Assembly: GCA_027627225.1 (NCBI GenBank) | Contig: CM051034.1 | Span: 19,590,480 to 19,654,479 of the forward strand | Length of the DNA stretch: 64,000 bases | Direction: 5' to 3' | From: Congeria kusceri | Lineage: Eukaryota; Mollusca; Bivalvia; Myida; Dreissenidae | Shown here: one piece after another, positions 34,967 through 47,279 of the stretch | How positions within the stretch are numbered: position 1 is the stretch's first letter | Layout of the letters: each line of letters begins with the position of its first letter | Notes under the pieces: generated by a model | Seen by the model: only the letters and a program-made list of their open reading frames with translations | What the model was told of the DNA's origin: nothing | Databases searched by the model: none | Translations under genes and position numbers: made by a program

Positions 34967-35305
34967 ACCGATGAGCAAATGTCTTGGAAACGTCTACTAA
35001 TATCGATCGATTAGAATCGCCAGCCAATTTAAGCGCCGATGTCTGTTTCTGACGGACGACTGAAATCCTGGCAAGAGATATCATAAACTGGGAAAACAAC
35101 TCACTTATTCGTTTGAAGAGCAAGATTATATCAAGTAACGAAACAGTATATAGAGTTACTGATTTCTCAAGAAGAACACATGTGCGCGTAACTGTGTGAT
35201 TTTGATTATTGGATTAATGCTATCTTTTGTAAGCAAGTACAATTCCATGGATTAATTATTATGATACATGTACTTAAAAGCATTACATATATTTAAACAA
35301 TAGAC

Positions 35306-36652
35306 ATGAATCTCACAGCAGGGGAGTTAAACAGGAACCTAGTAAACGCAGCTGCGTGGGTGACAGTGTATGTTGGCCTGGAGGTATTGCTGGGGTTCGT
35401 TGGCAACACGGTGGTCATTTATGTGTTCTTGCGTCACTACAGATCCTGTAACTTTCGGTACTTTGTGTTATGTTTGGCGGTACTGGATATTGCTAGCGTC
35501 TTAACCACGATGCCCGGAGAGATGGTCTCGCTGATATACTGGTACGTTTATCCTCCTATAGGAGCCTACTGCAAGATGAAGTCGTTCTTCAACATGTTCA
35601 CAGTGACGGGAGAAGCCTTCTGCCTCTGTGCCATTGCAGTCGACAGGTACCGGAAGCTGTGCAGACCGCATAGGTGGCAGATACGACCCCACGATGCCAA
35701 GCGCTTATGTATACTAATTTGTGTTTCAGCAGCGATTTTGTCGTGTCCTGTACCTCTTTTATGGGGAATTCATACTTACAAAGATCTTTCCAGTAACATC
35801 ACGCTAACGGTATGTGAAAAGGTCGCTATTCTATCAAGTGCTAACATCCATTCTATCTATATTTACGCTGAGTTGGTTTTACTGCCGTGTGTGTTACTTG
35901 CAACAAATGTGTTGTATATAATGATAATAGTGGAGTTTTACAAAGGACAATCGCGACTTCGAAGTGGTTTGAATCAATTGCCTGTAATAAGAATCACGGA
36001 CGAATTTAATGTGGAATATACACCTGACGAAAATGGCGAAGCTACAAAGGATGCAAATAACTCGAGCATCAATGTAACTGACAGCTTATTGTCATGTTCA
36101 ACTACCGAGATTAGCTCTATGAGCACCGATATTTCAGAGGACATTACCACAAAAGCCAGTGCAACAGATACTGTAATTATCTCCCATAATTCCAACCACA
36201 TGTCATGTCTTAACTGTAAGAAAACTAAACAAAACAAACACTGTGTGCAACATTTAGATTTTAAACCAAACAACGTTCAACGAAATGACAACCACGTAGC
36301 ACATGAGGCGTCACAAATAAACGCGTGTGTTCGGAAACATTCACGGTGCAAATTTACAGAATCCAAACTGAAAAGAAAGACCAAAATCACGTTGACGTTG
36401 ACCGCCGTCTTCACGTTAACGGTGATACTGTATTTGACGTTCCTATCTCTCATTGCGCGTCAAAATGATATCCTTCTACAACTTTCCGACCGCAACAAGG
36501 CGCTGTTTTTCTTTGGATTGCGTTTCGTGTTTATAAATCACGTGATCAATCCATTTGTCTACTGGTTTCTTGACCAGCAGTTCAAGAATGCACTCGTACA
36601 GTTACAGCGTTCCGTGCGATTACTTTTCAATGGAAAAATATTTAACCGTTGA
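35306..36652 (+). CDS. Intronless class A (rhodopsin-like) orphan GPCR
   Basis: 448 residues, seven transmembrane segments. Visible landmarks: Asn2 in an N-glycosylation site, GN at 33-34 in TM1, Asp61 in TM2, Cys89 at the start of TM3 pairing with Cys170 in the second extracellular loop, DRY at 113-115, and NPFVY at 415-419 in TM7. The third intracellular loop is long (about 140 residues, Ser/Thr/Asn-rich). TM6 (LTLTAVFTLTVILYLTFLS) lacks the usual CWxP, and TM4 lacks the usual Trp. Its ligand cannot be inferred; the layout suits a peptide or amine receptor. Paralogues are at 44169-45463 (broken) and 59345-60706 (minus). The start is the first ATG before TM1. Confidence 0.92.
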   Translation: MNLTAGELNRNLVNAAAWVTVYVGLEVLLGFVGNTVVIYVFLRHYRSCNFRYFVLCLAVLDIASVLTTMPGEMVSLIYWYVYPPIGAYCKMKSFFNMFTVTGEAFCLCAIAVDRYRKLCRPHRWQIRPHDAKRLCILICVSAAILSCPVPLLWGIHTYKDLSSNITLTVCEKVAILSSANIHSIYIYAELVLLPCVLLATNVLYIMIIVEFYKGQSRLRSGLNQLPVIRITDEFNVEYTPDENGEATKDANNSSINVTDSLLSCSTTEISSMSTDISEDITTKASATDTVIISHNSNHMSCLNCKKTKQNKHCVQHLDFKPNNVQRNDNHVAHEASQINACVRKHSRCKFTESKLKRKTKITLTLTAVFTLTVILYLTFLSLIARQNDILLQLSDRNKALFFFGLRFVFINHVINPFVYWFLDQQFKNALVQLQRSVRLLFNGKIFNR

Positions 36653-36865
36653 TTCAATATACAACATTTGTGTGTTTTGTTAATATTTATGCTTGGCAAT
36701 CGTTGCTTGTTCTGTGATCCCCATTTTGAGTGCCAGATTGTGAAACAATGCATAAAATGATGGACAGCAGGAGTTGTCTTAACGATATTTTGTAATTTCA
36801 AATCTGCTCTAACCATTTTAAGAACAGAACGCAAACACGTTCCAATGTCATTGCAATGTTTTTTT

Positions 36866-36915
36866 AATTGATTGATTGAATGATTGAATAATTGATTGAA
36901 TGAATGATCAATTGT

Positions 36916-36973
<58 letters not shown>

Positions 36974-37025
36974 AATTGATCGATCGATTGATCGATCGAT
37001 TGATTGATTTATTGATTGATTAATG
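36866..37025 (+). repeat. (ATTG)n microsatellite
   Basis: A long TTGA/ATTG tetranucleotide tract with GATC interruptions, just beyond the 3' end of the first GPCR. Confidence 0.92.
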
Positions 37026-37029
37026 GATG

Positions 37030-38925
37030 GATGTATGGATTTATTAATTTTAACTCATCCATTCATTCAGTTATGCCTTCATTTATTGATTGATTCATTC
37101 ATTTATGCATTTTTTATTGATTCATTTTATTAATTTTTCATTCCTTCGTATATTCATTCATTCGATCGTTTGATTTCACTCATTTCTTTTCGTTTGATTC
37201 ATATATTTGTTTGATTACAAAAAAATACACTAAATTCGTATTTCACTTTTATTTGCTTTTTGCTGATATTTACTTCTCCTACAGAGACAAAGTACAATGC
37301 ACATGTTTACCTTTTCTATACAATGACGATATAATATAAGAATAATGAAATGGCAGAGACATCACCAGGAGAGAAACACTTATTAAAATCCGCTGTTCCT
37401 TTATTTAAGGCAAGTGACCAATTGTCTACACAACACAGGACAATACGCACACCACAACACAAAACATAAACATGATCAAAACTGGGGTCACCGCCTTGAA
37501 CAGTCAAGGCAAATCATTGGGGGTTTAAACCGGTTTGAAGACATGCTGTACCTAGCACTTAGCCCAGAATTAATCTAAATACAAACACTTGTAAATAAAA
37601 TTTAACTTCATAGCATGGCGATTCAAATTAAATATTTATACAATATAGTATTATTTAAGCTGAATTACAATTTAATTACTCAATGGTTAATGCCACGATG
37701 ATATGAAGTATATACATGTACAAGTATCAGCTAATCCCTGCTTGTTGTCAAGATTTCAAGACCTAGCATCATATAGTACATATAACAGATCATCGTCGTG
37801 CATTTCAGGAAGAAGCCGTAATACGCGGTGTAAAGGCCAGATTTAAAATGATTGAACAAGAAAACATTTGTTGCTGGTGTTTCTTCTTTCCATTTTTATG
37901 TAAATAAAATTACTAAAATAATATTTGTTATATCAACACACACGTCTATACACGTAATTAATGTTTGTAAATGTTTTTTTTTTTATGTATTAAAAACACA
38001 AACTCTAATAGTAGAATAATAACTAAAATACACAGGAGTATCGTTTTAATATCTTTGTGATTATAATAAGTAATATAAATTATACTTTGTTTATCAGACT
38101 TTGAGCTATTTAGGACTTAATTACAGCGACAATATTCTCAATGTCTGTATAAATAATGTTTACAAAACCAGCATCAAAGAAGAATATATTCAAGATAATA
38201 AAGACATGAAACCGAGATCACTGCTCGTAACAACGCTTGTTTGCCTCAATAATAATATCAATTGATGGGTTTCAGCACTTTTATCATGTCTTCGCAAAAT
38301 TGTATTCTTGTATCGTGTCAATGCTGCCTTGACATGCTCAAAATAACGACAAATAGCTGCTTTCTGATGTTGTTACATTAGTATCTTTATTGACAATCTA
38401 GGTACATGAATGATTTAAGAATATGGCTTACAAGTATATGCTTTTAATTTTGCAATTATGACGGTTAGAATTAACGACAGTTCTGTTTTATGATATTAAA
38501 AAAACTAGTCGTTACTGTTTCGCAGTAAAGAAAATAAACATAATATTGGTAAATTTTAGAATTGGAATGACTTACTAAATAGCAATGCCAAAGACATAGT
38601 TTAATCCTTCTTTATTTGACCCCTTCCCCAAATCTGGGGTATTGTACTCATGTGCATTGGCACCCTGCTGAGGTCGCAGTGAGGAGACACTTACCAGCTG
38701 ACATCAATGCACTCCTGCAGAGGTAGAGATACACTGAAACTGCACTCAGCCATTGCAGAAAGCAAACAATGATTATAGATTTTTTGGTGGACCAATACAC
38801 AGACCCATAATTCATAACCATATAGGGTGTATTTATGTTTACTTCATTGTTTGTTAAGTTCAATGATTTATATTGACAGTAGTCATTGGTTTCATAACAG
38901 ACACTGACATACAAAACAACCTATC
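37030..38925. other. AT-rich intergenic DNA
   Basis: Decaying ATTC/ATTG-rich sequence near 37060-37200, then no recognisable feature. Confidence 0.4.
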
Positions 38926-38929
38926 TAGG

Positions 38930-39835
38930 TAATAGACAGACCATAGACTACTATTCACTTGTCATTTAGCTTTCTACTCATTGTGATATATGATATCCTG
39001 TGTGGTTTAGAGTGTGTAAAGCAACACCGTCAACATCATTAGATAACATTAACACTTACGATTGCAATACATAACATAACGACTTAAGATCGATCAATGG
39101 ATTTATTTACACGTATTCATGTATATTATAGAAACGTCAGTGATGTGTGTTTCTGTCTGTCAAGATTATTTCTACAAGTCCCGCCCAGTGTATCTGTATG
39201 CGATGGTTACAAATGCTAACGTGTTAGTATTTTTGTGTTAAGCTAAATAAGGTCAATTGCGACCGCTATAATATGCTGATATCGAGCCTAGTTTTTAATT
39301 GGCATACGGTGTTCATCAATACAAGGAAGGCAGCAATTAAAGCAATTGCTTAAATATACTGACTCAATTAGTACGCTGGAAGGAACACCGATTTTTTCAA
39401 ATTGTTACATGATTATTCTTTACATAACCAACTCGGTGAATAAAGACTTAACTTACTGGACACTGTATTGAAGTAAACACGAGACTTAACTAACATTAAC
39501 ATATAAAAATATACGGTATTATGTGGCCACGGTTAATATTGACATAAACTCTTGAAGGAATTTTTATTGTGTAGTAAGCTATTGCGAGCATTTTCGTGCA
39601 CTGCCTCTTAAATGTATCTTCTTCGTGAACAATGCTCATTCAAATTTCAATAATGAATTCTGGCGGTATTCATAGTTCCCATGCGGGATTATCGTTGCTA
39701 TAGTAATTGATGTATTAACACATCCGTTTGCAGGGATGGTGTATTCCCATTTTTGTGAGCTCATTTCAGGAACATTTCTCACGCCTCTCTATGGAGGAAG
39801 ACGTTTTTGAAAGACAATGCCTATTACATATGGAA
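38930..39835. repeat. Segmental duplication block A
   Basis: Resembles 42095-43440 in two separate segments in the same order: the ACTTGTCATTTAGCTTT region (38955) against ACTTGTCGTTTAGCTTT (42134), and the region from CATTCAAATTTCAATAATG (39638) to CTCACGCCTCTCTATGGAGG (39779) against 43207 to 43420. The block ends at the retrotransposon fragment; no GPCR follows it. Confidence 0.65.
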
Positions 39836-39840
39836 GCTTA

Positions 39841-40860
39841 TCAGACAAGACAAGACAAGACAAGACAAGAGTTTTATTCAAGATTAGTACAAAGTACATG
39901 ATCTAGAAAAAACGAACACATATACATTCTATACGCGGTCAATGCATTCGGAATTTGTTCTAAAAATTGTGAAATATATGCAAATTCAAAACGAAACGAT
40001 TTAGTTGCAGTATAACATAACATAAGTTGCAAACGTATGGAGAGTGATGTACATGTATATTATACATGAATAGATTGTCTAATTTCTAAGGCATATTTAA
40101 TATATTTGGCAACACTTTTAACAACATCAGAGTTAACTGATCCCATTAATGAATTGAACTTATACACAGATGGTCTATCGTAAAATCGTTGATCAAGAAA
40201 TCGTCGCCTTACTGTTGAGTAACATGGACAAATGCATATAAAATGGTACACATCTAAATCACGCCTTCCACAGTAGAGACAGTGCCTTTCATTTCTTGGT
40301 ATATTATTTGAGCCATAGCGGCCTGTATGAATTCTTAACGAATGAGCACAAATTCTAAAACGTGTAAAAAATTTCCTGAGACTAGCAGGCAATATATCAA
40401 GATAACATTCGTACACAAAATTATTTTTGTAATAAACGTAATCCAACAGAACTGAACTACGTTGTAATGAACCATGCCATTCTTGGATAAAGTTGTCAAT
40501 TACACGTTGTTTGAAAATTAATGGAAAAGAACCATGGATACTTTCGGGATACAAAAATACATCCGAAAAACCAAAATCATCTAAAAGTTTCTTCACAGAG
40601 GACACCCAGTTCGAGTGGCCTAATTTACAATCGTCTAAACCTCTACGATACAATGATGAAATAATAACATTATCACTTTGCAATACCTTACACCAGTAAG
40701 AAATGATGCGTGTATATCTTGATATATATAAGGGATAACGTCCAAGTTCGCCGTATACACCAATCAGAGACATATAAACCAAATGTGTTAATGAACCTGT
40801 TGTAACATCCTCTAGTAAAGTAAAACTACAGAGGAAACCATAAAGCAAATGTAATAGTGG
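39841..40860 (-). mobile_element. 5'-truncated non-LTR retrotransposon, 3' end
   Basis: Minus-strand open frame 40848-40060 (further open to about 40860) encodes the C-terminal part of a non-LTR reverse transcriptase polyprotein. GELGRYPLYI, LRIHTGRYGSNNIPRNERHC, CLYCGRRDLDVYHFICICPC (a CCHC-type cluster) and YDRPSVYKFNSL are typical of molluscan elements as I recall them. The 5' side is cut off by a stop. The 3' end is a run of about five ACAAG pentamers (39844-39870, plus strand), a simple-repeat tail instead of poly(A). Confidence 0.8.
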
Positions 40861-40869
40861 TGATCAACA

Positions 40870-42090
40870 TAGATTCCAGCCGTTATTAATGCAAAATAAA
40901 GAACATTTATTTTTATGAATGATGACAATGGTTGATATTTTGGTATTTGGCAATTTCTGGGCCTTTTTAGAGGGTTTTACACGTCGAGAAATTGAAACCT
41001 TCTTACTAACCCTCTATATATTATTTTTTATTTGACAATCATGTACAAGCCCTGAATTTTATGCTCGTATATGCTCTTTACAATACGACGTTTTCAGTTT
41101 TATGTCTGTACTATTTTTTCTATAATGCGTAATAATCGGGGTTAGTAATAAACTTAGTCATTCCTGCGCCATGTTCGTTTACGAAAAGGATGTGTCGTGG
41201 ATTAGTTAAGCAATTTAAACCGCAATATATTAGATATAATTGCGAGAGGTATACTGAACCTTTACTATTATTACATGTAATCTCTACTACTCTTCTTTTC
41301 GGTAATTCAGTATGATAAACGGTGACAACACATACATTTAAATATCGTTCAAATGAACTAAAGTTTAAAAAATAGTCCAGCACATATAAGGACTTGTCTC
41401 ACTGATATTTTTCTATATTTCACTACTTAAAATCAAATAAATATTCGTATTACATTAATTAAAACATAATGAAATGTTACAAACCAGAGCAATGTTACCA
41501 TTTATAAAAAGATGAATACGTTCAAAACAGTCATTTTTGCTTCTGAGCAAAAATTGCGACGAATTCAGACCCGAGACATTGCGTCATTTTATCGAACATG
41601 CGTTTCAATCACAAGCTTGTTGTTGGACACGAACTTACCGGAATAGATGCTACAACTGAGAGTTACAGTAAATTATATCTGTATATATGTAAAAGTTAAT
41701 CGAATTCTAATGCATAGTACAGATTACATTGAGTAGACCTGCATTGCATCGAAAACATAAATAAACTTATAGAAATATACATGCATGTTTCCCCGTTGGT
41801 CTAGATCTATAGATACCAAACTGCTTTAATAATAATAATAATGATGATTAAGGCCTTTGTTTATCTGAAAATAAATCAGGTTTATATTGCCGGCTATAAT
41901 AAATCCACAACAGGAAAATGTCTCCTTTCAGTCTGAATTCACAAAAGCGCACATACTACAACAATTGTAGCAGATTTCAACAAGAATCGCGAACAAACAA
42001 ACAAACACAAATCGCACATAGGGTCCCATTACGATAGCACACACATCAATGCCCGTGTTAGCGTCATTGCTGCCATCAATATATTTCACA
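40870..42090. other. No recognised feature
   Basis: AT-rich intergenic DNA between the retrotransposon fragment and duplication block B. Short open stretches only. Confidence 0.4.
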
Positions 42091-42094
42091 AACT

Positions 42095-43440
42095 AATGGT
42101 TGATTGTAGACTGACAATACATATAATATATGCACTTGTCGTTTAGCTTTTAACTCAGCGTGATATATGACAACGTGGTGAGCAGTTAGCGTTGTAAGCA
42201 ACGTCTTCATAGATAAAGAATACGCACAAAAACGTCAAAACGTACCTTAATGTTGCTATGGCTTAACGTTTTCAGTGGACTATTTTTCAGTGGACTATTT
42301 TTAAGCTTCGGTGCATAATTAAAGTGAAAAGTGGAGGCAGACAATTTTAATTTGGTGAAGTTCTCTCTGTATTGGATCAAGTTATTATGTGAACCCAGCC
42401 TCCTTGCAGTGGTTACTTTTTCATTGGTACTCTTCAGTTACCACTGCCACCAAGAGTAAAAAAACTTACAGATTTGGAAGTTTTCAGGGGAGACGATTAT
42501 GAGGAGATGGAAGATATATTTTTACAAAATTTTAATTGTATCATTATTATTTCAAAACATTGACACAGACATGTTGCATTATTGGTCCAGGTATAAATAT
42601 AACGAGTTAAAATTAAAAAGAAAACATAAATAAATACATTCATAAATAAGAAAACATAAAAACGCAAGGATTTTACGTTGTCCACGTTTTTATCCTGTGC
42701 TTGTCCACGATTTTATTTCGCGTCAAGTGTTTGCCTATGGTCACGTGGAACGTCATGCCGGCAGGGATTTAATGAGCTATGCACGGAAACAGTTAAATCT
42801 CTGCGCGGAGGTTGATGTGAACCGTCTTCGGAAACCATCAACGCTTTGTTGGTCGTATAAAAACTGTAAATTCACCAAAGTGTACATATGTTTACAGCAT
42901 TGTTACATGTGCACATGTAAGAAACCACAACGGGGTAATTGTATTTGCAACCACATCATATAAGTTTTGAACACATTTACCGTTACAATGTAATTAGTTG
43001 ACAATGAGACAATGACCGATACATACACATAACATAAAAAGTAAAGAGTGTAAAAGTGTAGGAACCAGTTCAGTGTGTTCCACTCGGACCTGAATATAGA
43101 CAAACTTTCACTTTTCACATAACAGAATATCGAATTATTCGTACTATATAAAGTTAAGCAGCAATTGCGACGAATTTCCTACAATTGCCCCTAAGTGTTT
43201 TATCTTGATAAACAATGCACATTCAAATTTCAACAATGATAGGTGTTACGACAACCCATAATCGTCCCCATTATCGTCGCCAAGTTAATTGATGTATCAG
43301 CACGTCCGTGTTCAAGCGTACATGGATGGTGCACTTAAAGTTTTAGTTTATTAGTACTTAAATTTAGTTGGTGAATTTGTACCAGGAACAATTCTCACGC
43401 CTCTGCTTAGAGGAAGACAAACACGAGCCACGTTTAATAT
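42095..43440. repeat. Segmental duplication block B
   Basis: Partner of block A (38930-39835), expanded by unmatched DNA between about 42250 and 43150. It lies 730 bp upstream of the GPCR pseudogene and probably represents its ancestral 5' flank. Confidence 0.6.
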
Positions 43441-44168
43441 GGAATCTTAAATGGGAGATATGAATGTTAATGTTGGTGATGCAATGTATCAATACTTTAC
43501 TTGCATTTTACGTAATAATCGAAATCAACTAAAAAACTATAACCACAGACGAACCCACAAGTGGCAAGCCAAAGTAATATAAATATCCATAAGCAATAAC
43601 ATATCTATTTATTTTTTGTCTTTCAAGTTAAATGATACTATAGTGACAAAATTTTATCAACTCACTCCTTTAAATGCAAAATCACGAGCAACTTAATAAT
43701 TACAATGTATTATGATGATTAGTCATTAAATTACCACTTACTTTGGCTTTTACATGTTTTGTCACGAGTATTGAGGATACTTGGAAAATTAGTGCATTTC
43801 ATTGTTTTAGCAAATACACCATTTACTTCAAATCCAGTTAAAACAAGACTTTAATTTAAACTAGTGTTAAGCAAATTAGATTAAATAATTGCTGTCATTG
43901 ATTAAGGGTATTTTACCAAACATTAGTTCAAAATAACAATTCCACCTTTTGACGATAATTTAGTATAAACGCTTTATTAAAAACACATGCCATGCAATTA
44001 CACCATAAACTACTAAGATTTATGTGCTCGCGGTTAGTTTTTCTCTCCAGCTAAATGTAGTTTCAAATGTATTTCATTGCAAATGTATTCGAGATTTCAC
44101 AACTTCCTGGTCTCATGCATTGCTAATTAGGAATTGTTAGTATCGATAAATTGTCAAAACGTTTCAAG

Positions 44169-45463
44169 ATGGGAAACATTTCAGCAGAGGATTTAAATAA
44201 AATTATGTTTCGAGAAATATTTTGAGTGACTTATTTTATTGGACTTGAAACTGTTCTAGGATTCATTGGAAATGTAACTGTTATTGTTGTGTTTGCCTGT
44301 CGCTATCACCACTGTAGTTTTCGGTGCTTTGTCCTGTGTCTGGCCATCCTGGATCTGCTGAGTGTGTTCACAACACTTCCGGGGGAAATGGTCACCCAGG
44401 TCTACTGGTACATCTACCCACCGATTGAATGGTTCTGCAAGCTGAAATCATTCTTAAACATGTTCACAACAACTGGAGAAGCGTTCTGTCTGTGTTCTAT
44501 TGCCCTCGATCGCTTTCTGAAACTTCGCAGACCTCATGGCTGGCAGATACGACAACGACAGGCATTCGTTATTTGCGTAACAATATTTATAATATCTCCA
44601 ATGCTGGCTGCACCTGACCCAGTGCTATGGGGAATGCATTCCTACACGGATACAACTATTAATGTTACAATTGTTCTTTGCGAGAAAGACCAAGACTACC
44701 TGGACAGCGGGCGGCACCACACGTACGTATCGACCGTTTCCGGTATCACTGCATGTGTCCTGGTCACCACTATTGTTCTCTATGTCCCGCTTGCACGCTC
44801 ATTGCTAAACCGGAAGAAAGATGAACGCAGTTCAAAACCAAGCGATAATAAAATACACAGGCATAGATTGGACAGCATTTACAGTCAACAAAAAGAAACG
44901 GTTTCGAACTCCAGTGCGAATATGTCCGAGCAGTTGTGCCCTAAGATGAATATAATCGACAACATTGAGTTAGGAAGATTGTGCGGTTTCAAAAGCCAAT
45001 GCAAAAAGGAACCAAAGTCTACACAGATGTAACAGAATTTACACGTTCAAATGAGCCTTCTTCCATTCAAGTATATAAGACTGAATCCACGGAAACACTT
45101 TCTAAGCTTAATTTAAATGTGGTCGGAAATGTACAAACAATCGATACCCCAAACGTCGCAAGAACACGAACGTGATTAAACAAGCCGTCAGGAAAGAAGC
45201 TCGCAGGACTTCGAACAAAAACGAAAATACTAATTATTTTAAGTACCATCTTTACATCGACATCGCTCGTGTACATGTCATTGTTAGCCGCGCTGAGCGA
45301 AGACACCAGTCTGGTGCGCGGTAACCATGGGTTATACTTATTCGCATTGCGATTGGTCTTCATCAATCACGTGATCAACCCGTTTGTTTCCTGGATCATG
45401 GACAGAGAGTTTAAGGCAATATTGCTTCGACCAATTCACGGGACTTGTAATCGATGCCGGTAA
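44169..45463 (+). pseudogene. Class A GPCR pseudogene, paralogue of 35306-36652
   Basis: Homology runs over the whole receptor: GLETVLGFIGN (TM1), LCLAILDLLSV (TM2), CKLKSFLNMF (TM3), a DRF in place of DRY (ALDRFLKLRRPHGWQI), CEKDQDY in loop 2, and LRLVFINHVINPFVS in TM7, where the NPxxY Tyr is Ser. Lesions: TGA at 44223-44225 where both paralogues have Trp; a frame change in the third intracellular loop (first frame ends at 45032, the alternative is open from 44981); TGA at 45173-45175 before TM6. The changes make a working receptor very unlikely. Confidence 0.9.
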
Positions 45464-45469
45464 ATGCTT

Positions 45470-47080
45470 TTATGAAAATATAATACGACGTTGGCATTAG
45501 CCGTATTTAGTTAAACCTTTTATGAATGCCCCAGTTGCAACAAACTTGGGGGAATTTTATATAAACTGTGGATAATACATCCATATTATTAACATATTCG
45601 ATTTCCCATCGGTTTATGTCAGTCCCGAACATAAAAATGCGTTTGTAGGGTATTGTCATGTATTATTACAGATGGCATTGTCTTTTGTTATGTTTTTTGT
45701 ATTGCATAATATTGTCATATTTTCTATATAGTATTGCATTGTTTTCAATTGAATAACATTTGATTCAGCACCAGCTCATTAAGTCATATTCCGTCTTATT
45801 CTTAACATTTTCAAATATGTTTTCTAACTGACAATTAACAAATGATATTTATTACATAGTATGTCAGATATGCCAATGTGGGATGCGTTGTTTTTCCTTA
45901 ACCATGTTGAGATATTTAGTTAGATATTTTGGCATTACTAGGGAAAATGTATGTGGGTGGTTTTTATTCATATTCATTTTATTGTTATGTCCGTTTAAAG
46001 TCATTCAAAGGAGACATTCATGACCAGAAAGTGTACAATATTATAACTTCCTAAACCTAGGTCTATAACGGCGATTGATGAATATCTTCATTAATCACAA
46101 TGAAATTCACCAAAAAAAACTCACATTGTTATCACATGAAGTGAATTTATTCCCATCTTATTTTTAACGCCTGTGAAACGATATCATCCAACAACGACAG
46201 AAATAAATGATGTTGTAATTACACTCCTACCATTTGAATAATCCTTACACTATTCTATATAGACACTCCTTTATTCCATATAGATAGTCCATGGGTACAA
46301 ACGAGTAAAATGTATGCATATAATTACATAGTGGTCGTGATTTAAACAATTAATTCTCAAGAACATAACACTGTGTTTGAATTTAATACAGGAAAAACCT
46401 CAGCAATGCAAACTCAACAAATGGAACTTTGAAACATTGTCTGTCAAATTTCATGCTAAATGTTCTAATTATACAAATGAAATCGGCTGCAAATTGTCAG
46501 GGCGTTGTCGTTGCCATTACTAAACCCATTATTATTATTTCATGGGAAACTGAAAAAGTCACAACCGACTTTATTATAGGGGTAAACGAATCAACAAATG
46601 TACCTACATATGTTATGTAATAGACCTTCATACACATAGCACTTATTGTTAAGCATCTGTAGACATAATATATACAAATTGCAGGAGCGTGCCGGCCAAA
46701 CGTGCGTACACCGGTGTTACATTCTATTAAAATAATGTTTCTATAAGTTGCGCGAAAACCTGTTTTAAAATTCATGTGACATGTTGTGTTGAATACTGGT
46801 TACTTTAGTACAAGAACATGTTTAATGTTTAACGTTTCTACCTAGAACATGGAGTCCGTTTTTTAATGTATGCATTACCCTGTAAATTGCAGATACGCCA
46901 TTCTTAAAAAAAAAAGAAAAAGAAAATCTAATTCCATTTCTCAGTACCCACAACACCACCAGCAGCGTGAGTGCGTATCCAAGCTTCAACCTCAGGCACG
47001 TCTGTGTATTTACATTAACATCAATTATTGTCGAAAATTGAAATACACTTCGGTCTCGGTATTAACTAAATCGCTGTAAC
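45470..47080. other. No recognised feature
   Basis: AT-rich intergenic DNA downstream of the GPCR pseudogene; no supported gene. Confidence 0.4.
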
Positions 47081-47097
47081 AGAGAGATTGTGTAGAA

Positions 47098-47175
47098 ACC
47101 CGGATAGCTCAGTCGTATAAGCACTCGCAATATAAGCGATATGTTCCGGGTTCGATTTCCGGGACATGTGAACAT
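47098..47175 (+). repeat. tRNA-like sequence, probable SINE head or pseudogene
   Basis: GGATAGCTCAGTCGTATAAG resembles an A box with D arm, and CCGGGTTCGATTTCCGG forms a good T arm with the B box. The acceptor strands do not pair, so an active tRNA gene is unlikely. Followed by unrelated sequence ending in AAAACAAAACG near 47270. Confidence 0.5.
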
Positions 47176-47279
47176 ATGAAGCCACATCCTCTTTTTTAAC
47201 AAGAGCAAACCATAAATTAAACTCATTTTCCTGTACCCGATATCAGGTACATGAAAGCATAAAAACAAAACGTTGAGTG

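Noticed and set aside
42697..42963. Cysteine-rich 88-codon open frame
   Set aside because: Lies in the unmatched part of duplication block B. The cysteines (CWSYKNC, CLQHCYMCTCKK) follow no known spacing, and no signal peptide or splice partner was found.
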